64,000 nucleotides of DNA from Pseudorhizobium xiangyangii (GTDB taxonomy: Bacteria; Pseudomonadota; Alphaproteobacteria; Rhizobiales; Rhizobiaceae), in contig NZ_JAJAWH010000011.1 of assembly GCF_020531965.1 (NCBI RefSeq), forward strand, positions 107,888-171,887, given 5' to 3'. The position numbers and the translations under genes were made by a program. Below, in pieces: positions 37,559-45,262 of the stretch (the first letter of the stretch is position 1; every line of letters starts with the position of its first letter). The notes under the pieces were generated by a model. That model was given only the letters and a program-made list of their open reading frames with translations. It was not told the origin of the DNA and made no database searches.

Positions 37559-39883
37559 TCACTGGCCCATGATGAGATCGTAGAGCGTGGTCTGCCGCCG
37601 CTGTCCTGTGGAGGCTGTCGAACCGACATCGCCGGGCGGGATCGGTCCTCCGCCGACATCCGCAGGCGGGACCGGGCCACCGTCGGAACCATCGTAGGGA
37701 CCACGATATTCACGGTAATCGCGATACTCGCCGGACGGAAGGTCACCGGGCGGCGTGACGTCGCCATAGACAGGATCCGCAGGCGGCTCTGGGTACACCT
37801 CGCGGCCACCCATGCCGGGAATGACATTGGAGATGATGTCGCCGATCGTGGTTGGACCCGTCTCGGGTTCGACGACCGCCGGTGGCAGGTCGTAGCCGCC
37901 GTGGCTGCCGAACAGCGGCGTCGGCGAATATCCCGTGTGCGCCGCCGTCATGTATTCCTTCCACGCCCTGGCGGGCAGACCGCCGCCGGTCACCTTTTTC
38001 ATCGGCGTGCCGTCGTCGTTGCCGAACCAGATGCCGGTTGTCATGATACTGGTATAGCCGACGAAGAGTGCATCGCGGAACGACTGCGTGGTGCCCGACT
38101 TACCGGCCGCCTGCCAGTCGTCGAGGCGTGCGGCTTTCCCCGTACCCTCCTGGATCACCCGCGTCATCATGCTGTTCATGGTCGCGACGATGGCTTCGCT
38201 CAGCACACGCGGCGGGTTGTCATAGCTTCCCTCGTAAAGAACATTTCCGTCGGTATCGAGAACGCGGCGCACGATATGCGGCGTCGCCTTGTATCCGCCG
38301 TTCATGAACGGCGCATAGGCCGCCGTGAGCTCGACGAGCGGCACCTCGGAGGTGCCGAGCGCGATCGAGGCGTTCGGCTGCAATTCCTGTTCTATGCCCA
38401 TGCGGTGCGCGAGGCTCACCACTTCCGCCGGCCCCACTTCCATGACGAGCTGGGCTGCGATGGTATTGAGAGATTGCGAGAGCGCGGACGAGATCGTCAC
38501 GTCACCACGGTATTTCTGGTCGTAGTTTTCCGGCGTCCATTTGCCGATCCGGACGGGCGCATCGCTGCGGATCGAGTCCGGACGAATGCCGGCCTCGAGC
38601 GCCGCCGCGTAGACGAAAGGCTTGAATGCGGAGCCCGGCTGGCGCTTGGCGGTCACGGCGCGGTTGAACTGGCTCTGGGCGTAATCCTTGCCGCCCACGA
38701 GTGCCCGGATCGCCCCGGTCGCATCCATGGAAACGAGGGCTGCCTGCGACGCATTGAGCTTGCCGCCCTCACCCTCCAGGAGGTCTGTCAACGCCTCCTC
38801 GGCCGTGCGTTCCAAGGTGAGGTCGATGGTCGTTTCGACGAGGAGGTCCTGCTTTACCTCGCCGAGTAGCTTCCTGACCTCGTCCATCACCATGTCGGCG
38901 GCATAGTGTTCGGCACCGGACCAATAGCTGCGCGCCTTCGTCGGCGGTTGCGACATCGCGGTCTTGATCTCGTCTTCGGTGACGTAGTCTTCTTCCTGCA
39001 TGGCGCCCAGTACGATCTGGGCACGCTCTTCCGCTGCTTGCGGATCACGGGCGGGCGAAAGTCGGGATGGCGCTTTCAGAAGGCCGGCCAGAAGCGCCGC
39101 CTCTCCGAGGTTCACTTCACGCGCGGATTTGTTGAAATATCGGCGGGAGGCCGCTTCCACGCCGTATGCGTTGGAGCCGAAGAACACCCGGTTGAGGTAC
39201 ATCGCCAGGATCTGGTCCTTGGAAAACTTCGTTTCCAGCCAGACGGCGAGCAGCACTTCCTGGATCTTGCGCTCGAAAGTTCGCTCCGGCGACAGGAACA
39301 GGTTCTTGGCGAGCTGCTGGGTGATCGTCGAGCCGCCCTGGATCGGTTGCCCCGTTATGTTGTTGATGAAGGCGCGCGTCAGGCCAAGTGGATCGACGCC
39401 GAAATGCGAATAGAAACGCCGGTCTTCGATGGCGAGGACGGCCTGCGGAATGAAGGGCGACATCTCCTCGAGCGCGAGCGCCTCGCCGCCCGTGGCGCCG
39501 CGATTGGCGATCACCGAGCCATCGGTGGAGACGATCTTGATGTTAGGAGGCCGGTCGGGGATAGACCAGCTGCTTGCCGCCGGCATTTGCGCACCGAAAT
39601 AAAGGACGAGGCCGCCGACTGCTATCGCGGCCCAGATGCCCAATACGATGCACCAGTACACCAGCGACCGCACGGGGCCGAAGATGCCGCGAGAACGGCG
39701 GGTCTGCTTGCGCTTTCCACGGCTTGCGGTTTTCGTGGGTTTCCTGGATTTCGGCGGGCGCTTGGCGTTGCGCGTGCCGATGATCCGATCGTCGGCATCC
39801 AGCCGCAGATCGTCCTCGACGTCGTCGCGATCGTCCTCGAACGATGGTTCAACCCGTTGTCGCGATTTGCCTTTGGCCGCCAT
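37559..39883 (-). CDS. Class A penicillin-binding protein, PBP1A type
   Basis: About 774 residues. A basic cytoplasmic start leads to one membrane helix (about 70-97). The glycosyltransferase domain (GT51) follows, with AVLAIEDRRFYSHFG and GGSTITQQLAKNLFLSPERT. The transpeptidase domain has the active-site serine in GSAFKPF, SQSLN and KSGTT. A Pro/Gly-rich tail of about 60 residues ends the protein. It polymerises and cross-links peptidoglycan. The ATG at 39883 is preferred over a GTG at 39934, but the start is not certain. Confidence 0.95.
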   Translation of the reverse strand: MAAKGKSRQRVEPSFEDDRDDVEDDLRLDADDRIIGTRNAKRPPKSRKPTKTASRGKRKQTRRSRGIFGPVRSLVYWCIVLGIWAAIAVGGLVLYFGAQMPAASSWSIPDRPPNIKIVSTDGSVIANRGATGGEALALEEMSPFIPQAVLAIEDRRFYSHFGVDPLGLTRAFINNITGQPIQGGSTITQQLAKNLFLSPERTFERKIQEVLLAVWLETKFSKDQILAMYLNRVFFGSNAYGVEAASRRYFNKSAREVNLGEAALLAGLLKAPSRLSPARDPQAAEERAQIVLGAMQEEDYVTEDEIKTAMSQPPTKARSYWSGAEHYAADMVMDEVRKLLGEVKQDLLVETTIDLTLERTAEEALTDLLEGEGGKLNASQAALVSMDATGAIRALVGGKDYAQSQFNRAVTAKRQPGSAFKPFVYAAALEAGIRPDSIRSDAPVRIGKWTPENYDQKYRGDVTISSALSQSLNTIAAQLVMEVGPAEVVSLAHRMGIEQELQPNASIALGTSEVPLVELTAAYAPFMNGGYKATPHIVRRVLDTDGNVLYEGSYDNPPRVLSEAIVATMNSMMTRVIQEGTGKAARLDDWQAAGKSGTTQSFRDALFVGYTSIMTTGIWFGNDDGTPMKKVTGGGLPARAWKEYMTAAHTGYSPTPLFGSHGGYDLPPAVVEPETGPTTIGDIISNVIPGMGGREVYPEPPADPVYGDVTPPGDLPSGEYRDYREYRGPYDGSDGGPVPPADVGGGPIPPGDVGSTASTGQRRQTTLYDLIMGQ

Positions 39884-40273
39884 TCCGCGTCGGTAGCCCC
39901 CGTATTCCTTGCCGGCACCAACCGACAGTTCCACTTTGCCCGCGCCTTCGCTGAACTTTAAATGCGGCGATTTAAGGGGGTGTTAAAGATCGGAATATGA
40001 ATTCGTGTTCTTTAACAGATGTTTGAGAGGGACGTGTTGCCGCCGGTACCGCCGGCGTTACCGGTCCGTTCTCGCGAGAGTATCTTGATGCCATTAGTCG
40101 GCGTCTCTAGCTGCGTCGCCAAACAGAAGCCCGTCGAAGATCACGCGACGGCGACCGAATGAGATGTCTGGTGCTGAGGTGATGGCTGCGCAGGCGCAAT
40201 GGCCCGGCGGCGATCACAAGGAACAATGCATGGTGTCCTTCGTTCCGTTATGGAGGAACACAGGAGACATATC
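39884..40273. other. 390-bp gap upstream of the PBP1A gene
   Basis: No gene is supported here. The segment holds small GC-rich inverted repeats near 40042 (GCCGCCGG region) and 40071 (TCTCGCGAGA) and AT-rich stretches near 39955-40030 that may contain the PBP1A promoter; none is clear enough to call. Confidence 0.4.
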
Positions 40274-40471
40274 ATGCCGAATAGAGATCCCATCCCGAAT
40301 CCGGCACCTGACACCCCGCGCGGGCCGACGCCGACACCGGGCATTCCCGACCGGACTCAGGGAAAGCCTCCGCTGACACCTGTCCAGGATCCCGCCGACA
40401 CAAAAAACCCGCAGGATCCCAACTTGAAGCCCGCGCTTCTGCCCATTGGCGATCCCGCCGGCGCGGCGTAA
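40274..40471 (+). CDS. Small proline-rich protein
   Basis: A 65-residue product of low complexity: MPNRDPIPNPAPDTPRGP, then PGIPDRTQGKPP, LTPVQDPADTKNPQDPN and a LPIGDPAGAA end. No signal peptide or membrane segment. AGGAG stands 8 bp before the ATG and an intrinsic terminator follows the stop by 28 bp, which supports a real short gene. Function is unknown. Confidence 0.6.
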   Translation: MPNRDPIPNPAPDTPRGPTPTPGIPDRTQGKPPLTPVQDPADTKNPQDPNLKPALLPIGDPAGAA

Positions 40472-40498
40472 GCGAGCTAACATCTTAGCCAAGGCGGG

Positions 40499-40530
40499 CG
40501 GCAGGCAGAAGATTGCCTGCCGTTTCTGTT
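40499..40530 (+). terminator. Intrinsic terminator after the proline-rich ORF
   Basis: CGGCAGGCA and TGCCTGCCG pair around GAAGAT, followed by TTTCTGTT. Confidence 0.75.
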
Positions 40531-40732
40531 CAGGTGCGAATCGCCTGAGTGTGCTGGACACCGACCGACAAGCCTGTGTCGTCGCTGCCTCCCCAAAACC
40601 GCAAACCTCTGACATCACAATCTCATGCGCAAGGTCTACACAAGGCGGCCTTCATAAAGCCGCAGTTTGCCCGATGAAATCCCATCGGGGATTGCATGTA
40701 AACTCGGGCCGCGGTGTCATGGGGAGGTAGTT

Positions 40733-40951
40733 TTGCCTACACAGATCGTTCGTAATCCGGTTGGTCCCGATCAACTGAGTATGCTCCAGGAGGTTTTCGA
40801 CCGGACCTGCGTCGAGCATAACATCAAGAAGGCAAGCCCTGATGGCGAAGCGCTCGCGCTCATTCTGGTGAATTCGATGCAGAAGGGATTGAGCGAGAAA
40901 GAGAAGCTCGAATCCCTGGCGCATATTCTTGCTGAAAGTCGAGGTGCCTGA
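40733..40951 (+). CDS. Small conserved hypothetical protein
   Basis: A 72-residue, mostly helical, soluble protein (PTQIVRNPVGPDQLSMLQ..., ending LESLAHILAESRGA). The likely start is the TTG at 40733, because GGGGAGG stands 5 bp before it; the frame is open further upstream but without a good site. I recognise it only as a kind of short protein common in rhizobia. A small hairpin (CCCGATG/CATCGGG, about 40672-40690) lies in the leader. Confidence 0.65.
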   Translation: MPTQIVRNPVGPDQLSMLQEVFDRTCVEHNIKKASPDGEALALILVNSMQKGLSEKEKLESLAHILAESRGA

Positions 40952-41027
40952 AATCCTCTCGGCGGTGCGCGGAACCGATTACATCCTCATCAGTTGACCA
41001 GTCTCTCATGGAACAATGGAGGCTTTG

Positions 41028-41339
41028 ATGGCGGAGACTTTAGGTAGTGTAAGTGCACTGGGTGGTACGGATCAGGATGATAACGACAGGGTCGGACGGG
41101 AAATCGCCAGCCTTAGGGCCGAAATAGCCAGCCTGCGAAACCGTCTGGCAGAGCGCGCAGGCGATGCGGCGAGTTACGTGCAAGGCGAGGCGAGTTCGGT
41201 GGCAGGTGCCATTCGCGAGCATCCCGCCACGGCGACAACCATTGTTACCTTGGTCGGCGCGATCGGATTTGCCATTGGCTATCTGGTCGGCGTCCAGTCA
41301 GCCGAAAACAAGAGCGCTTGGTACAAGCGCTATTATTGA
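41028..41339 (+). CDS. DUF883/ElaB-like membrane-anchored protein
   Basis: A 103-residue protein: an N-terminal coiled-coil region (DRVGREIASLRAEIASLRNRLAERAGDAA), then one C-terminal membrane segment (about 70-93, ATTIVTLVGAIGFAIGYLVGV). This is the layout of the ElaB/YqjD group, some of which bind ribosomes at the membrane in stationary phase. The ATG at 41028 has GGAGG 5 bp upstream. The last 7 bp overlap the end of the convergent YbaK gene. Confidence 0.8.
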   Translation: MAETLGSVSALGGTDQDDNDRVGREIASLRAEIASLRNRLAERAGDAASYVQGEASSVAGAIREHPATATTIVTLVGAIGFAIGYLVGVQSAENKSAWYKRYY

Positions 41340-41821
41340 GCGGCAACACTTCCCTCATTTGGAAACTGGCAGACGTCGATCCATTCGGCGCCTGTCAATT
41401 CTGCCATTCGCGTCGGGTTGATGCGAACGGCGGCGTTGGAAGCGCCGGCTGCGGGGATGACCTCGACGAAATCCTTTAACGATACGTCGCAATAGACATT
41501 TATCGGTGAGGCCAGCCCAAAGGGGCAGACGCCGCCGACTGGATGGCTGGTCAGTTCCAGGACCTCGTCGCCGCCCAGCATTCTCGGCTTGGTGCCGAAA
41601 CGGTCGCGGAACTTGCGGTTATCCAGTCGCGCCGTGCCGGCCATGACCACCAGGGCCACGCTGTCTCCCGCCCTGACGCAGATTGTCTTGGCGATCTGTT
41701 CCGGCTCGACGCCGTGCGCTGCTGCCGCAAGCGGCACCGTTGCGGAGCTCTCGGCGGTAACGATAACCTCCACGTCTGGCGCGTGAGAGGAGAAAAAGTG
41801 GCGAACGGATTCAAGGCTCAT
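41333..41821 (-). CDS. YbaK/EbsC family aminoacyl-tRNA deacylase-like protein
   Basis: A 162-residue YbaK domain protein (MSLESVRHFFSSHAPDVEVIV to CQFPNEGSVAAQ). Family members hydrolyse mischarged tRNA; the VGGVCPFGL motif and the lysine in IAKTICV are present. The ATG at 41821 fits the family start; AAGGGG is directly before it with little spacing, so the start is likely but not certain. Confidence 0.85.
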   Translation of the reverse strand: MSLESVRHFFSSHAPDVEVIVTAESSATVPLAAAAHGVEPEQIAKTICVRAGDSVALVVMAGTARLDNRKFRDRFGTKPRMLGGDEVLELTSHPVGGVCPFGLASPINVYCDVSLKDFVEVIPAAGASNAAVRINPTRMAELTGAEWIDVCQFPNEGSVAAQ

Positions 41822-41930
41822 CCCCTTGGATAGCTTTTTTAGCCGCGATCCTGCAAGTCGAGGCCGAAGCCATGCGAAGGGCGCAATGCTGCGGTGCAAA
41901 ATATCGACTGTTTTTTAAGCGTGCCTGATG

Positions 41931-41936
41931 TATAGT
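41931..41936 (+). promoter_or_regulatory. -10 element of the alpha-r14-like sRNA
   Basis: TATAGT lies 5-6 bp before the first hairpin of the sRNA, placing transcription start at about 41942. No good -35 match is seen at the normal distance. Confidence 0.4.
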
Positions 41937-41940
41937 CAAA

Positions 41941-42064
41941 ACATCGAAGACGCACTCCTCCTCCCAGCGTTCTTCGATGGGACCGGCAACACCTCCTCCT
42001 CCCGGTTGCTGGTCAGTTTCGGAAACCCGGCGCACCTCCTCCCGCGCCGGGTTTTCTGTTTTTC
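41941..42064 (+). ncRNA. alpha-r14/'cuckoo' family small RNA with three anti-Shine-Dalgarno loops
   Basis: Three hairpins stand in a row. The first has 9 perfect base pairs (41942-41950 with 41971-41979) and loop motif CTCCTCCTCCC. The second has 10 pairs (41981-41990 with 42005-42014) and the same motif. The third has 11 pairs (42023-42033 with 42044-42054), loop ACCTCCTCCC, and then TTTTCTGTTTTT, so it doubles as terminator. This is the known layout of the alpha-r14/cuckoo RNAs (NfeR1/Smr14C2 of Sinorhizobium), which can pair with ribosome-binding sites of many mRNAs. It is a single copy here, upstream of the cold-shock gene. Confidence 0.9.
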
Positions 42065-42101
42065 CGGAGGTGGTTCGTCGCGGCGTTTGCGAGACGAAAC
42101 C

Positions 42102-42130
42102 TTGACAGAACGGCCCCTCTCTTCTATTTC
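42102..42130 (+). promoter_or_regulatory. Promoter of the cold-shock gene
   Basis: TTGACA and TATTTC are 17 bp apart. Transcription would start near 42137, leaving a leader of about 130 nt before the ATG. A long structured leader is usual for cold-shock messages; an inverted repeat CAACGTTCC/GGAATGTTG lies in it near 42213. Confidence 0.6.
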
Positions 42131-42265
42131 CCGATCATCGATATTTGTTTGATAAGTCTGCTCTAAGCGCTACGGCGTTCTCGACCATCTTTCCTTCAAA
42201 TACGAAACTTCAACGTTCCGGAATGTTGGAACAACGCTGATATTTGCGAGAGAAAGGCAATCATT

Positions 42266-42475
42266 ATGGCAACGGGTACCGTAAAGTGGTTCAACGGAAC
42301 CAAGGGCTACGGCTTCATTCAGCCTGACGACGGCTCCGCCGACGTTTTCGTACACATTTCTGCTGTAGAGCGCGCCGGCATGGGCTCGCTCAACGACGGC
42401 CAGAAGCTGTCCTACGAGCTCGTCAGCGATCGCCGTTCGGGCAAGGTATCTGCGGACAACCTGCAGAAGGCTTGA
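42266..42475 (+). CDS. Cold-shock protein
   Basis: A 69-residue CspA-family protein, a single OB fold that binds single-stranded RNA and DNA. RNP1 (KGYGFI) and RNP2 (VFVHIS) are both intact ([20 protein letters not shown]). A long leader and a strong terminator frame it. Confidence 0.97.
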   Translation: MATGTVKWFNGTKGYGFIQPDDGSADVFVHISAVERAGMGSLNDGQKLSYELVSDRRSGKVSADNLQKA

Positions 42476-42495
42476 GCCTTACCGATCAAAGACGA

Positions 42496-42528
42496 AGAAG
42501 GCCGGCTCGTCCGGCCTTCTTGCATTTT
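42496..42528 (+). terminator. Intrinsic terminator after the cold-shock gene
   Basis: AGAAGGCCGG and CCGGCCTTCT pair around CTCGT, followed by TGCATTTT, 21 bp after the stop. Confidence 0.8.
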
Positions 42529-42699
42529 AGCCCTTGCAAATGAAGCGGCGACTTCCCATCTCAGGCTCAACGGCATTTCCGGCGCAGTGAGCAAATGCGG
42601 GAAACCGCGCCATCCTTGGGCAGTTCGACATATTCGTTGTTTACGAAGTGTTAACCAGTTCAAGCGATGATGATCGCCAGGGCCGCGATTTGGCGAAAG

Positions 42700-42810
42700 C
42701 CGAAGCGGACGCGCCGGAATGCCTGTCTCGATTCCTGGGTGACCACGGATGTACTGGCACCAACAGAATCGAGAGTGGAAAGGTCGGGCTTGCCCGGCCT
42801 TTTTGTTTTT
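42700..42810 (+). ncRNA. Candidate small RNA with its own terminator
   Basis: No ORF is supported between the cold-shock terminator and the M20 gene, yet a strong terminator hairpin stands here (42779-42789 with 42792-42802, then TTTGTTTTT). Just before it TCTCGATTC (42726-42734) pairs perfectly with GAATCGAGA (42766-42774) around a 31-nt loop. Two adjacent stems ending in a terminator suggest an sRNA. The 5' end and promoter are not determined; no family was recognised. Confidence 0.45.
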
Positions 42811-42838
42811 GGGTGCTCATTTTAGCCTTGAACGCTCC

Positions 42839-42870
42839 AAGAGGAGCGGACCCTGCGGTCCGCTCCTCTT
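42839..42870. terminator. Long hairpin between candidate sRNA and M20 peptidase gene
   Basis: A 14-bp perfect stem (AAGAGGAGCGGACC with its complement) around CTGC. The T-run is better on the plus strand (TTTTCGTT) than on the minus, though the convergent M20 gene ends 12 bp away, so it may serve both. Confidence 0.65.
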
Positions 42871-42881
42871 TTCGTTCTATT

Positions 42882-44270
42882 CTATGCCGCCAGCGCGGCG
42901 ATGATGCGTGCCCAGGAACGAATGCCCTTGTGGAAGGACTTCAGGTCGTATTTCTCGTTCGGGGAGTGGATGCGGTCGTCCACCAGTCCGAAGCCGACCA
43001 GAAGCGAATCCATGCCGAGCATTTTCTGGAAGTCGCCGACAATCGGGATGGAGCCGCCCATGCCGATGATGACAGCCGGCTTTGCCCACTCGTCCGACAA
43101 TGCGTTCTTCGCCTTGGTCAGCGCCGGAGAATCGTAGGACAGCTGGATGGCGGGCGAGCCACCGTGCTCATGGAATTCGACCGAGCAGTCGGCTGGGATC
43201 TGCGAGCGGACATAAGAACGGAATGCGTCGCGGATCTTCGATGGGTCCTGCTGTCCCACAAGGCGGAAGGAGATTTTCGCGGAAGCCTTGGCGGCGATGA
43301 CGGTCTTGAAACCCTCGCCGGTATAGCCGCCCCAGATGCCGTTCACTTCGCAGGTCGGGCGTGCCCAGGTGAGTTCCAGTACGGAGCGTCCCTTTTCGCC
43401 GGAAGGGACGGACAATCCGACCTCGCCGAGGAAGCTTTCCGCCGAACGTCCAAGCGTCTCCCAGCTCGCCTTGATGTTGGCCGGCGTTTCCTCGACGCCC
43501 TCGTAGAAGCCCTCGAGCGTGACCCGCCCGGTCTCGTCACGCAGGCCGGCGAGAATGGTCGTCAGGATATGGATCGGATTGGCGGCGGCCCCGCCGAAGA
43601 GCCCTGAATGCAGGTCGCGGTCGGCAGCCGTGATGGTGACTTCTTCTCCGACGAGACCACGGAGTGCCGCCGCAATCGCCGGCGTATCGCTGTCCCACAT
43701 TCCCGTATCGCAGACGAGTGCGCAGCTCGCCTTCAGCTCGTCGGCATTGGCCTCGAGGAAAGGCTTCAGCGAAGGCGAGCCGGATTCCTCCTCGCCTTCG
43801 AACAGGATGGTGACGCGCACCGGCAGGCTGCCATGCACCTCCTTGAAAGCGCGGCAGGCTTCAACGAAGGTCATCAACTGACCCTTGTCATCCGAGGTTC
43901 CGCGACCCGTCAGGACCTTGCGGCCGTCGCCGAGATCCTTAACGGCAGGGGTGAAGGGATCGTTCTCCCAAAGCTCGATAGGGTCGATCGGCTGAACGTC
44001 GTAGTGACCATAGAACAGGACATGCGGGGCATCGGGTGTCGCGCCGTCGTGATGGGCCACGACCATAGGATGGCCGGGGGTGTCGCGAACCGATGCGTCG
44101 AAACCGATCTCCATCAGCGCCGCTACCAGCCATTCCGCTGCGGTGCGGCAATCGGCCTTGTAGGCGGGATCGGTGGAAATGGACTTGATCCGCACGAGGT
44201 CGAACAGGCGCTCGAGACTTTTTTCGAGGTTCTGGTCGGCGCGATCGAGAACGGGGGAGAGGTCGGTCAT
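42882..44270 (-). CDS. M20 family metallopeptidase (dipeptidase)
   Basis: A 462-residue zinc peptidase of the M20 group related to carnosinase/DapE. Metal ligands are visible in FYGHYDVQP and GRGTSDDKGQ, and the acid pair is in FEGEEESGS; a dimerisation lid follows (about 200-370) before GMGGSIPIVGDFQK. It probably cleaves dipeptides or other short amide substrates. Exact specificity is unknown. A copy of the 36-bp repeat lies upstream. Confidence 0.92.
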   Translation of the reverse strand: MTDLSPVLDRADQNLEKSLERLFDLVRIKSISTDPAYKADCRTAAEWLVAALMEIGFDASVRDTPGHPMVVAHHDGATPDAPHVLFYGHYDVQPIDPIELWENDPFTPAVKDLGDGRKVLTGRGTSDDKGQLMTFVEACRAFKEVHGSLPVRVTILFEGEEESGSPSLKPFLEANADELKASCALVCDTGMWDSDTPAIAAALRGLVGEEVTITAADRDLHSGLFGGAAANPIHILTTILAGLRDETGRVTLEGFYEGVEETPANIKASWETLGRSAESFLGEVGLSVPSGEKGRSVLELTWARPTCEVNGIWGGYTGEGFKTVIAAKASAKISFRLVGQQDPSKIRDAFRSYVRSQIPADCSVEFHEHGGSPAIQLSYDSPALTKAKNALSDEWAKPAVIIGMGGSIPIVGDFQKMLGMDSLLVGFGLVDDRIHSPNEKYDLKSFHKGIRSWARIIAALAA

Positions 44271-44304
44271 GGCAAAATCCTGTCTGCAATTGCGGGCGGA
44301 CCTT

Positions 44305-44340
44305 AGCGCATCGACCCGGAAAGCGGAATCGATTTTGGGA
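44305..44340. repeat. 36-bp dispersed repeat, copy 2
   Basis: Matches copy 1 (31346-31381) at 32 of 36 positions, and like it lies just upstream (34 bp) of a minus-strand gene. Confidence 0.6.
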
Positions 44341-44441
44341 AACTACGATTGCGCAGACCCAAAGTGCTGCGGCGTCCTTGGTGCGCCCAAATGGTGCGCT
44401 GCGCTGTAGAGGAAACGGTCGTTCGTTTCGGATGCGGAAGC

Positions 44442-44873
44442 TTACAGCTTGCGGGCGTTTTCGATCACCATGCGCATATATTCCATCATCAGCTCGCGCT
44501 CGAACTGCCGGAAGCCGTCGAAGAGCGCTGCATCGGCTTCTGCTGCGGCATTGATCGCCTGGCGTTCAAGCTCACGACCAAGTTCCGTCAGCCGGATGAT
44601 CTGGGCTCGACGATCGCGGGGATGCTGCTCGCGCTGGATGAGGCTGTCACGCTCCATCCGGGCAAGAGTGTTGGCGAGCGTTGCCTGCTCCACGTCCAGC
44701 CGATCGAGAAGCTGCTTCTGGGTCAGGCCGTCCTCCTGCCAGAGCTCGAGAAGTACAGGAAACTGTCCGGGAGAAAAGCCGAGCGCCGTGGCACGGCGCT
44801 GCAGGGAGCGTGCGAAACCCTTGGCGATCTGGCCGGCTAGATATGTCGCGGAATGCGAGCGGTTATACGCCAT
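44442..44873 (-). CDS. MarR family transcriptional regulator
   Basis: A 143-residue winged-helix regulator. The recognition part is LTQKQLLDRLDVEQATLANTLARMERDSLIQRE and the wing has the conserved DRRAQIIRLTELG. Target genes and ligand are not evident; no operator was identified nearby. It stands alone between the M20 gene and polA. Confidence 0.93.
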   Translation of the reverse strand: MAYNRSHSATYLAGQIAKGFARSLQRRATALGFSPGQFPVLLELWQEDGLTQKQLLDRLDVEQATLANTLARMERDSLIQREQHPRDRRAQIIRLTELGRELERQAINAAAEADAALFDGFRQFERELMMEYMRMVIENARKL

Positions 44874-44964
44874 GGGTCAATCTGGACACCCGTCCCTCCC
44901 TCGGAATGCCGACGATATATAGCGCTAGATGCTTTCGCCAAGCCTGCGGCTTGATGGGGTGGCC

Positions 44965-45092
44965 ACAAACGAAAACCGCCATGGCCGGGAGGGGACGGCC
45001 ATGGCGGTCGATAGGAGGACAAAGGCCCGGAGAGGGGATTAGGCCTTTGCCCGGTCTGGTGCGGCGGGGGACGAGCCAGCAACCAGACTGCG
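44965..45092 (-). ncRNA. Candidate anti-Shine-Dalgarno small RNA
   Basis: Read on the minus strand, three hairpins follow one another. The arms are 45082-45090/45052-45060 (one mismatch), 45042-45049/45020-45027 (8 pairs) and 44997-45008/44975-44986 (12 pairs). Loops are C-rich: CGTCCCCCG, ATCCCCTCTCC and GTCCCCTCCC; the linker between the last two has TCCTCC. The last stem is followed by TTTTCG and so can act as terminator. The layout copies that of the sRNA at 41941, though stems and loops differ in sequence. No ORF is supported in this 389-bp gap. The 5' end is uncertain; TAATAT at 45155-45160 (minus) is a possible -10. Confidence 0.5.
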
Positions 45093-45262
45093 GCGTGATC
45101 AATCGCCGGTAACGTTGAGATGTGGAGCGAAATCGGGCTTTTCAAGGGAACCGCATATTACAATTCAGTAACATTCGGGTGATGCTGGACGCCGTGCGGG
45201 ACGTGAAGAACCCGGATAAGTTTTCGTGGACGGGAAAGGTGCCCCACGCTATTCCATAGCCC

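Noticed and set aside
40531-40732. Possible sRNA or riboswitch in the leader of the TTG-start gene
   Set aside because: There are only small hairpins (GGCGGC/GCCGC and CCCGATG/CATCGGG), with no terminator or known aptamer pattern.
41941-42064. CRISPR-like array from the repeated CTCCTCC units
   Set aside because: The motif units are short, lie in loops of three different stems, and lack constant repeats and spacers; the alpha-r14 sRNA explains them.
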